Part shown: in pieces, positions 1 through 5,374 of the stretch
Numbering within the stretch: the first letter of the stretch is position 1
How the letters are laid out: each line of letters starts with the position of its first letter
Origin: CAYGZT01 sp964354445
Lineage (GTDB): Bacteria > Patescibacteriota > Minisyncoccia > UBA6257 > JAGOQP01
NCBI GenBank assembly: GCA_964354445.1
Contig: CAYGZT010000016.1
Coordinates: forward strand, 1-11,286
DNA length: 11,286 bases
Reading direction: 5' to 3'
The notes under the pieces: generated by a model
Databases searched by the model: none
The model's input: the letters and a program-made list of their open reading frames with translations, nothing else
Told to the model about the DNA's origin: nothing
Position numbers and translations under genes: made by a program

Positions 1-34
1 TTACGGGGGATCGTATTGTGTTGAGCATGTAGGT

Positions 35-54
35 GGAGCCGCTGTGCGGTTTTT
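35..54 (+). terminator. Terminator-like hairpin upstream of frr
   Basis: CCGC (39-42) pairs with GCGG (46-49) around a TGT loop, with weaker A-T and G-T pairs extending the base of the stem. A run of five T (50-54) follows. The stem is short, so it may be a modest terminator. It sits just after a stop codon (TAG 30-32) that may end an unseen upstream gene, and five bases before the frr -35 box. The junction is a compact terminator/promoter, like the one before proS. Confidence 0.5.
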
Positions 55-58
55 CTCA

Positions 59-96
59 TTGCTTTTAGCGCGGGTGCTGCGTTACAATGGGCACCA
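59..96 (+). promoter_or_regulatory. Probable frr promoter giving a leaderless mRNA
   Basis: A TTGCTT -35 box (59-64) and a TACAAT -10 box (83-88) are 18 bp apart. The -10 box overlaps the first possible ATG (87). Seven bases separate it from the second ATG (96), where sigma70-type transcription normally begins. The transcript would therefore start at or next to the AUG at 96. No Shine-Dalgarno sequence lies before either ATG, which fits a leaderless message. The boxes are read directly; use as a promoter is inferred. Confidence 0.5.
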
Positions 97-641
97 TGGA
101 TGTTGTCGAGGGTTTGACCAAGAAGCTTGGAGAGGCACAGCAGCATTTTAAAGGAGACATTGCATCCATTCGCGGCTCGCGCCCCACACCGGCACTGGTG
201 GAAGATATTGTTGTTGACTACTACGGCCAGCAGACTCCTCTTAAACAATTGGCTTCTATTATCATTGTCCCGCCGCGCGAGATTCAGGTGAGTGTATGGG
301 ATGCGGGCGCGGTCAGAGCTGTTGAGAAAACGATCTCTGAGAAACTGAACCTGAATGCTGCAAGCGAAGGTACGCTTGTGCGCGTCGCTTTTCCTCCACT
401 CACCCAAGAGCGTCGCGATGAGATCATCAAGCTGGTAAGGAGCAAAGCAGAGGAAGTACGCATCAAGTCGCGGATGCTGAGGGATGAAGCAAAAAAAGAA
501 GTCGATGCGCAGAAGAAAACAGGAGACATCACGGAGGACGATCGTTTTGAAGCAATGGAGAAGATTCAGGAGGCAATGGACGTGTTTAACAAACAGGTTG
601 AAGATGCCGTTGGACGGAAAGTAAATGAGATCAGTGGATAA
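96..641 (+). CDS. frr: Ribosome recycling factor
   Basis: Ribosome recycling factor (181 aa from this start; the family is about 185). With EF-G it splits post-termination ribosomes so subunits can be reused; it is cytoplasmic. Recognisable blocks are IASIRGSRPTPALVEDI near the N terminus (the family usually has an RTGR-type core, here RGSR), the VVDYYG block that leads into the beta domain, IIIVPPREIQV in the beta domain, and the long C-terminal helix with RMLRDEAKKEVD and GDITEDDR. An in-frame ATG lies three codons upstream (87), but it falls inside the apparent -10 box. Starting at 96 places the IR of IRGSR at residues 25-26, close to the E. coli position. rseP follows 22 nt downstream. 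The family call is secure; the exact start is an inference. Confidence 0.95.
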   Translation: MDVVEGLTKKLGEAQQHFKGDIASIRGSRPTPALVEDIVVDYYGQQTPLKQLASIIIVPPREIQVSVWDAGAVRAVEKTISEKLNLNAASEGTLVRVAFPPLTQERRDEIIKLVRSKAEEVRIKSRMLRDEAKKEVDAQKKTGDITEDDRFEAMEKIQEAMDVFNKQVEDAVGRKVNEISG

Positions 642-663
642 CTGCGTGAGGAATTTTTGAACG

Positions 664-1842
664 ATGATAACAGACCTCATCATCTTCATTGTTGTTCTTG
701 CGGTGTTGATCATTGCCCATGAGCTCGGGCATTTTTTAGCTGCAAAGAAATTCGGGATCTGGGTTGAGGAATTTGGCATCGGCTTTCCTCCCAGAATCTT
801 TTCGTATAAAAAAGGCGAGACGGTCTGGAGTGTCAACGCTGTTCTGCTGGGCGGGTTTGTAAAAATAGCCGGAGAGGATGCCGGCGAGGCGCATGTTCCT
901 CATACTCAACAGCATGAGGAAGAACCCGTTGTTGTGGTTGAGAAGGTTTCTGAAGCCGTTGCCATTGCCCGCGGCGGCGAATATTCTGCTCGGGAGGTGA
1001 TCGTTGAGAAAATCTATGCGCCCTCCGGTGCTGCTTTGCCTGATGCGGTTCCTCCGCATCGGCTTTTTTTCAATAAGCCGCTGTGGCAGCGGGCGGTAGT
1101 GCTGTGTGCGGGAGTCGTCATGAACTTTCTCGTGGGGTGGGTGATCCTGGCGGGGGTTTTTCTGGTAGGGAGCGAGCGCATGGTTGTGGTCGCCGACATT
1201 GCACCCGGCTCTCCTGCCCAGACGGCAGGCATCGTAAGCGGAGACATTATTCGAGGTGATTTCGCCGGCACCGACGATTTTGTGGCATTTATTAATGCGC
1301 AACGAGGGAAGGAGGTAGCGCTTGGGATTGAACATGACGGTCAGCGGCGCTCGGTCACCGTTGTACCCCGCCGCGATCCCCCCGAAGGTGAGGGAGCGCT
1401 TGGTGTTACTGTGGTACAGGGCGGTTTTGATCGTATGTCGCTACCTCAAGCCCTGTGGGAGTCGCTTGTCTACAGCGCCAAGCTGTTCAGTTTTATTTTT
1501 GCCATGCTGTTTAAGTTGATAGCGAGTATTTTTGGGGGAGAGAATTTGCTTGCATACGTGTCCGGACCCGTAGGAATCTTTGAAGCAACATCCCGCGCCA
1601 GCGGGCTGGGTATCGTGTTTCTCGCAAACCTTGTCGCCATCATCTCGCTGAATCTGGCGGCGCTCAACATTTTTCCGTTTCCTGCGCTTGACGGGGGACG
1701 ACTGGTGTTTCTGGGGATTGAGAAGATCAAAGGATCGCCGGTGAGCGCGAAAGCGCAGCGCATCGTCAACGCCGTCGGCCTCGCGTTGCTGGTGGTGTTC
1801 TTGGTGTACGTGACGGCGCAGGATATCGGGAAGTTGTTATAG
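664..1842 (+). CDS. rseP: RseP-family site-2 intramembrane zinc metalloprotease
   Basis: Membrane-embedded zinc protease (392 aa) of the RseP/MraY-cluster type, which cuts transmembrane substrates such as anti-sigma factors. The zinc motif HELGH is at residues 19-23 in the first membrane helix. The third ligand lies in the LDG motif (N335, P338, D343). A single PDZ-like domain (about 175-250, VVVADIAPGSPAQTAGI) lies between membrane helices; E. coli RseP has two. Residues about 73-134, between the GEDAG block and FFNKPLWQR, form a hydrophilic, partly acidic insert longer than in typical relatives. Its DNA holds a terminator-like hairpin (1038-1070). A GTGAGGA sequence about 11 nt upstream may be the ribosome binding site. 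The gene probably shares the frr transcript. Its substrate cannot be told from the sequence; no sigma/anti-sigma pair is in the window. Confidence 0.93.
   Translation: MITDLIIFIVVLAVLIIAHELGHFLAAKKFGIWVEEFGIGFPPRIFSYKKGETVWSVNAVLLGGFVKIAGEDAGEAHVPHTQQHEEEPVVVVEKVSEAVAIARGGEYSAREVIVEKIYAPSGAALPDAVPPHRLFFNKPLWQRAVVLCAGVVMNFLVGWVILAGVFLVGSERMVVVADIAPGSPAQTAGIVSGDIIRGDFAGTDDFVAFINAQRGKEVALGIEHDGQRRSVTVVPRRDPPEGEGALGVTVVQGGFDRMSLPQALWESLVYSAKLFSFIFAMLFKLIASIFGGENLLAYVSGPVGIFEATSRASGLGIVFLANLVAIISLNLAALNIFPFPALDGGRLVFLGIEKIKGSPVSAKAQRIVNAVGLALLVVFLVYVTAQDIGKLL
1038..1070 (+). terminator. Terminator-like hairpin plus T7 inside rseP
   Basis: GATGCGG (1042-1048) pairs perfectly with CCGCATC (1054-1060) around TTCCT. 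GCC (1038-1040) pairs with GGC (1061-1063), leaving T1041 bulged. Seven T follow directly (1064-1070). This is the layout of an intrinsic terminator, but it is translated as part of the RseP insert (codons for ALPDAVPPHRLFF). Translating ribosomes may suppress it. The structure is seen directly; activity is inferred. Confidence 0.5.
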
Positions 1843-1873
1843 TCGGTTTTAGAATTTCTCCTCCGCACGTTTA

Positions 1874-1903
1874 TCTGACGCTCCTTTGCGTCGGGCGTTT
1901 TTT
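1874..1903 (+). terminator. Intrinsic terminator after rseP
   Basis: GACGC (1877-1881) pairs with GCGTC (1888-1892) around a six-base loop. T-G and C-G pairs extend the stem outward to 1874/1895. Six T follow (1898-1903). It lies 32 nt past the rseP stop, and its 3' part is shared with the proS promoter. Confidence 0.7.
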
Positions 1904-1913
1904 ATGGTATCAT
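1886..1913 (+). promoter_or_regulatory. Probable proS promoter (extended -10)
   Basis: TTGCGT (1886-1891) as -35, a 16-bp spacer and TATCAT (1908-1913) as -10, with an extended TG at 1905-1906. The predicted start, near 1920, leaves only about seven bases before the ATG at 1927. The -35 box lies inside the 3' arm of the preceding terminator. The same TTGCG...TGnTATCA pattern recurs before the SIMPL gene (9871-9899). Confidence 0.55.
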
Positions 1914-1926
1914 CCGAACAGGTTTT

Positions 1927-3177
1927 ATGCGCCAGTCCAGCTTTCCTAAGTTTATTCGTAAGGAATTCCCGCGTGATGAGGAAGCATCCAATGCGCGGAT
2001 TTTGATTCGCGCGGGATTTGTGGAGAAAGTGATGGCAGGCGTGTACACGTATCTGCCGCTGGGGCTTAGAGTTATCAGAAAGATCGAGGCGATTGTACGA
2101 AAGCATATGAACGCATTGGGCGCGCATGAGATTCTGATGCCCGCCCTTACTCCCAAAGAAGCATGGATGACAACGGGACGGTGGGAGACGTTTGATGCAT
2201 TGTTCAAAATCATCGCACGCGATAAGCGAGAGTACGCACTGGGAGCGACGCACGAAGAAATTGTCGTCCCCACCGCTCAGCGAGTGGTTTTTTCGTACAA
2301 AGACCTGCCTCTGGGACTCTATCAGATACAGGTCAAATTCCGCGACGAACCGCGGCCCAAATCAGGGCTCTTGCGAGGCCGGGAGTTTATCATGAAAGAC
2401 CTCTACTCGTTTCATGCCGATACCGCCGCGCTTGACCGTTACTATCGGGATGCGACTGGCGCGTACACCAGAATTTTCAAGGAGCTGGGGTTGAGCACGT
2501 ATGTGGTCGAGGCGTCCGGGGGGACGTTTTCGAAATTTTCGCACGAGTTTCAGGTATTCCATCCAAACGGCGAAGATACGGTTGTCTTTTGCCCTGCGTG
2601 CAACTTTGCTCAAAACAGCGAGATCAACACCAGCGGCGAGAATTCACCGTGTCCCTTGTGTGCCAAACCCCTTCAGCATCGGCGCGCCATCGAGGTGGGC
2701 AACATCTTTCGCCTGGGCACCAAATATTCCGAGCCGTTTTCGATGATGTATAAAGATGCACACGGTGTACAGCGGCCGGTCGTCATGGGATGTTATGGCA
2801 TCGGCGTCTCCCGCCTGATGGGAACGCTTGCGGAAGCTTTCTGCGACGATCGAGGTCTTACCTGGCCGCAATCGGTCGCACCGTTTGACGTGCATCTGAT
2901 TGCACTGTTTGGACCGAACAAAAAAGAAAACACTGCAATTGCAAAGCGCGCGCAGAGTGTATATCAGAAACTGACCGATGCCGGCATCGAGGCGCTCTTT
3001 GACGATCGTATCGGCCCAAGCGCGGGGGAGAAATTTGCCGAGAGCGATCTTGTAGGAATCCCGCTTCGGCTGGTAGTGAGCGTAAAAACGGGCACCAAGA
3101 TTGAGCTCAAGGAGCGGACTGCAAACCGGTCCCGCGTGGTTGATTTTTCTGCTGTTCAGAAGTATTGTAAGCGCTGA
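1927..3177 (+). CDS. proS: Prolyl-tRNA synthetase, short form without the editing insertion
   Basis: Class II aminoacyl-tRNA synthetase that charges tRNA-Pro. It has 416 aa; the common bacterial form is about 570. Seen in order: N-terminal RKEFPRDEEASNARILIRAG; motif 1 region around residue 70 (HEILMPAL); THEE at 108-111; motif 2 FRDE (138-141) through R150; motif 3 GCYGIGVSR (288-296); and the C-terminal anticodon-binding domain from about 320 (FDVHLIALFGP). The roughly 180-residue INS editing domain that normally follows the GEDTVVFC block is absent. In its place is a short linker with two CxxC pairs (C222/C225, C242/C245), which could form a zinc ribbon. The start is set by the upstream promoter and terminator. 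Only 4 nt separate its stop from mreB. Confidence 0.95.
   Translation: MRQSSFPKFIRKEFPRDEEASNARILIRAGFVEKVMAGVYTYLPLGLRVIRKIEAIVRKHMNALGAHEILMPALTPKEAWMTTGRWETFDALFKIIARDKREYALGATHEEIVVPTAQRVVFSYKDLPLGLYQIQVKFRDEPRPKSGLLRGREFIMKDLYSFHADTAALDRYYRDATGAYTRIFKELGLSTYVVEASGGTFSKFSHEFQVFHPNGEDTVVFCPACNFAQNSEINTSGENSPCPLCAKPLQHRRAIEVGNIFRLGTKYSEPFSMMYKDAHGVQRPVVMGCYGIGVSRLMGTLAEAFCDDRGLTWPQSVAPFDVHLIALFGPNKKENTAIAKRAQSVYQKLTDAGIEALFDDRIGPSAGEKFAESDLVGIPLRLVVSVKTGTKIELKERTANRSRVVDFSAVQKYCKR
3140..3168 (+). promoter_or_regulatory. Possible mreB promoter inside the 3' end of proS
   Basis: TTGATT (3140-3145) and TATTGT (3163-3168) are 17 bp apart, a good sigma70-type match. The -10 box ends 13 bases before the mreB ATG (3182), the same distance as at proS. 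It would let the cell-shape genes be transcribed independently of proS. It lies within coding sequence, so chance is possible. Confidence 0.4.
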
Positions 3178-3181
3178 CACT

Positions 3182-4222
3182 ATGGGCTTTTTTGATCGCT
3201 TTAGAACTGACATCGGGATTGATCTGGGAACCGCAAATTCGCTGGTGTATCTGAGAGGGCAGGGGGTTGTCATCAACGAGCCGACGGTTGTGGCCGTCAA
3301 CAACAAAACGAGCCAGATTATCGCTGTTGGAGCGGAGGCGCAGCGGATGCTAGGGCGCACCCCCGCCCACATCGACGTCATACGTCCTCTGGTCGGCGGT
3401 GTGATATCCGACTTTTTAACCGCGCAGGAAATTCTCAAACATTTCATCCGGCGAATCAGAAGCGGTTCGCTGGCGCGCTATGTGCGCGCGGTTGTTGCCG
3501 TTCCCACCAACGTCACCGAAGTTGAACGCAAATCGGTTGAAGACGCAGTTGTCTCCTCGGGTGTTTCAACGGTGTATCTTATTGAAGAACCCATTGCCGC
3601 TGCGCTGGGGGCTGGGCTTCCCATCGACGAGCCCGCGGCGACAATGGTTATTGATTTTGGAGGGGGAACCCTGGAGATCGCCGTGATTTCCATGGGCGGG
3701 GTAGTAGTGTCACGGAGCTTGAAAATTGCCGGCGACAGGTTTAACGAGGATATCGTACAGTACGTAAAAGATGTATTTAAAATGGCGATCGGAGAACTTA
3801 CCGCGGAACGCGTTAAGACCGAAATCGGCTCGGCGCTGCCGCTTTCCAAAAAACTCGAAATGACCATTGCAGGCAGAGACCTTTCCTCGGGGCTGCCGCG
3901 GGAGGTGATTATCAAGGACGCACAGGTTCGGCTTGCGCTGACGCCGTCACTGAAGCAGGTTATTGAAACGATTCGCGACACGATTGAGAAGACGCCGCCC
4001 GAGCTTGCGGGTGACATTTTGCGGCGCGGCATTTATCTTTCGGGCGGAGCGAGTCTGCTGCACGGAATGGACCAGTTGGTTGAGAAAGAGATCGGCGTCA
4101 AAACCGTTTTAGTTGACGATCCGCTCACCTGTGTGGTACGCGGCACGGGAGTCGCTATTGAGAATCTTGATCAGTACCAACATGTGTTTTCGGTGTCGGT
4201 TAAACCGGTTACGATCGAGTAG
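3182..4222 (+). CDS. mreB: Rod shape-determining actin homologue MreB
   Basis: Bacterial actin (346 aa, usual length) that forms ATP-dependent filaments on the inner membrane face and guides side-wall peptidoglycan synthesis. Visible motifs: phosphate-1 loop IGIDLGTANS (11-20), phosphate-2 loop DFGGGT (158-163), EEPIAA (135-140) and the adenosine motif LSGGASLLHG (286-295). The N terminus MGFFDRF is amphipathic, as expected for a membrane-binding helix. The frame is open upstream into proS (an ATG at 3101), but 3182 is chosen because the protein then begins as family members do and does not overlap proS. There is no clear Shine-Dalgarno sequence; the 4-nt gap suggests translational coupling or a near-leaderless start from 3140-3168. 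It heads mreB-mreC-mreD-mrdA. Confidence 0.96.
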   Translation: MGFFDRFRTDIGIDLGTANSLVYLRGQGVVINEPTVVAVNNKTSQIIAVGAEAQRMLGRTPAHIDVIRPLVGGVISDFLTAQEILKHFIRRIRSGSLARYVRAVVAVPTNVTEVERKSVEDAVVSSGVSTVYLIEEPIAAALGAGLPIDEPAATMVIDFGGGTLEIAVISMGGVVVSRSLKIAGDRFNEDIVQYVKDVFKMAIGELTAERVKTEIGSALPLSKKLEMTIAGRDLSSGLPREVIIKDAQVRLALTPSLKQVIETIRDTIEKTPPELAGDILRRGIYLSGGASLLHGMDQLVEKEIGVKTVLVDDPLTCVVRGTGVAIENLDQYQHVFSVSVKPVTIE

Positions 4223-4233
4223 ATAGATGTGTT

Positions 4234-4926
4234 ATGCGGCGGCTTATAGTCGCACTGATTATCGTCTGCGGCGTGGCGGCGCTCGTCGCGTACGGAGAGG
4301 TAGGACAACGTCTCGGTTTTGTGGTGCGTGACCTGACTCGTCTTGCGTCGCTGTCGGCACTGGTGGATGAAAATATCGCGCTGAAAAAAGAGAATGCAAC
4401 GTTGCGCGCGCAATTGGTTGCCGGCGCGCAAACGCAATCGGAGCAAAGAATCACGCTGACATCGGCAAAAGTTTTTTCACTCTATCCGTTCAATATCAAA
4501 AGTACGCTCTATATCACCGCCGGCGCCGCACAGAATGTAGAGATCGGCGACGGCGTTTTGTTCAGTCCGCGCGTGTTCATGGGGAAAGTCGTACGCGTGA
4601 GCCGCACTACCAGCGAAGTGATAACGGTGTTTGATCCGTCTTTTTCCCTTCCGGTGCGCGTTGGAGCGGAAGAGGTGGATGGCCTGCTGGAAGGAGGACT
4701 TTCGCCGCGCGTCACACTTATTGATAAAAACAAGCCGGTGAAGACGAACGATGCGGTGTACACCACTCACCCTTCATTGGCGTACGGGCTGCTGGTGGGG
4801 ACCGTTTCACTGGTGCATGATGACGCGTCGGGCGCTTTTATCGAAGCGGAAGTAGCGGTGCCGTATGTGCTGGCGGATGTACGGGATGTATTGGTAACGC
4901 CATCACCTGCCAATGCTGCATTTTAA
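4234..4926 (+). CDS. mreC: Rod shape-determining protein MreC
   Basis: Bitopic membrane protein (230 aa, short for the family) that links MreB filaments to the periplasmic parts of the elongation complex and activates PBP2. One membrane helix lies at about 3-20, followed by a coiled coil (about 40-68, LVDENIALKKENATLRAQL). The outer beta-barrel domains include IGDGVLFSPRVFMGKVVRVS and DPSFSLPVRVG, which match the MreC pattern. The ending is VPYVLADVRDVLVTPSP. It starts 11 nt after mreB, and its last 14 nt overlap mreD. No long proline-rich tail is present. The family assignment rests on these motifs and on position. Confidence 0.9.
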   Translation: MRRLIVALIIVCGVAALVAYGEVGQRLGFVVRDLTRLASLSALVDENIALKKENATLRAQLVAGAQTQSEQRITLTSAKVFSLYPFNIKSTLYITAGAAQNVEIGDGVLFSPRVFMGKVVRVSRTTSEVITVFDPSFSLPVRVGAEEVDGLLEGGLSPRVTLIDKNKPVKTNDAVYTTHPSLAYGLLVGTVSLVHDDASGAFIEAEVAVPYVLADVRDVLVTPSPANAAF

Positions 4927-5374
4927 ACTCACATCGTTTCCCGCCGCTTTGCTGCTTTTTTTGATTTCGGTAGCACTATGGTGTTTTTTCTGGCAACTGC
5001 AGGGTCTGAAGCCGAATGTTTTGTTGGTGCTGGTTGTCGTACTCGCCTTCTTTGTTCCCGTGCCCGTGATATATGCTCTGTTTCTCGTGCTGGTGGTGGC
5101 GTGGGTCCGTTACAGTCCTTTTCTTGAGATTGAGTACGGTGCGCTGGCACTGGCGGGAGTAGTGTCGTTTGTCATCATACGGCTGATTTTCTTTCGCCGC
5201 ACGGTACCGGTGCTTTTAATTTGTATTTTGGCGGGGCAGACGCTGTTCTGGATTACGGTGCTTGGCGTGAGTGCGGCTGCGAGTATTCCGTTCGTTGTCG
5301 AGTTTCTCTATAATAGCGCCGTTGGAATTGCGCTGTTCAGTTTAGGTATATGGCTCGAAAAGAAATTTTCTTAG
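4913..5374 (+). CDS. mreD: Rod shape-determining protein MreD (by position and topology)
   Basis: Small, very hydrophobic protein (153 aa) with about five predicted membrane helices (roughly 10-28, 35-65 as one or two, 75-92, 98-118, 128-146). MreD is poorly conserved, so the call rests mainly on its place between mreC and the PBP2 gene and on its size and topology. In the family, MreD binds MreC and supports the elongation complex. It overlaps the mreC stop by 14 nt and runs 25 nt into mrdA, which suggests translational coupling on both sides. No strong ribosome binding site is visible. Confidence 0.8.
   Translation: MLHFKLTSFPAALLLFLISVALWCFFWQLQGLKPNVLLVLVVVLAFFVPVPVIYALFLVLVVAWVRYSPFLEIEYGALALAGVVSFVIIRLIFFRRTVPVLLICILAGQTLFWITVLGVSAAASIPFVVEFLYNSAVGIALFSLGIWLEKKFS

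Noticed and set aside
3..32. Possible tail of an upstream gene (ending TAG at 30-32)
   Set aside because: Only nine codons are visible. pyrH would be expected by gene order, but the residues are too few to identify.
87..95. Upstream ATG as the frr start
   Set aside because: It overlaps the apparent -10 box, and the protein length is normal from 96. It is kept only as an alternative.
736..1335. Long open frame on the - strand across rseP
   Set aside because: It lies fully opposite a well-supported protease gene, has no recognisable domain and reads as a low-complexity mirror of the coding strand.
3101..3181. Upstream in-frame start for mreB inside proS
   Set aside because: The 27 extra residues are unlike any MreB N terminus and would overlap proS by 77 nt; the start at 3182 gives the normal amphipathic beginning.
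2644..3447. 267-codon open frame on the - strand across proS and mreB
   Set aside because: It is antisense to two confident genes, has no family motif, and crosses their junction without its own start signals.
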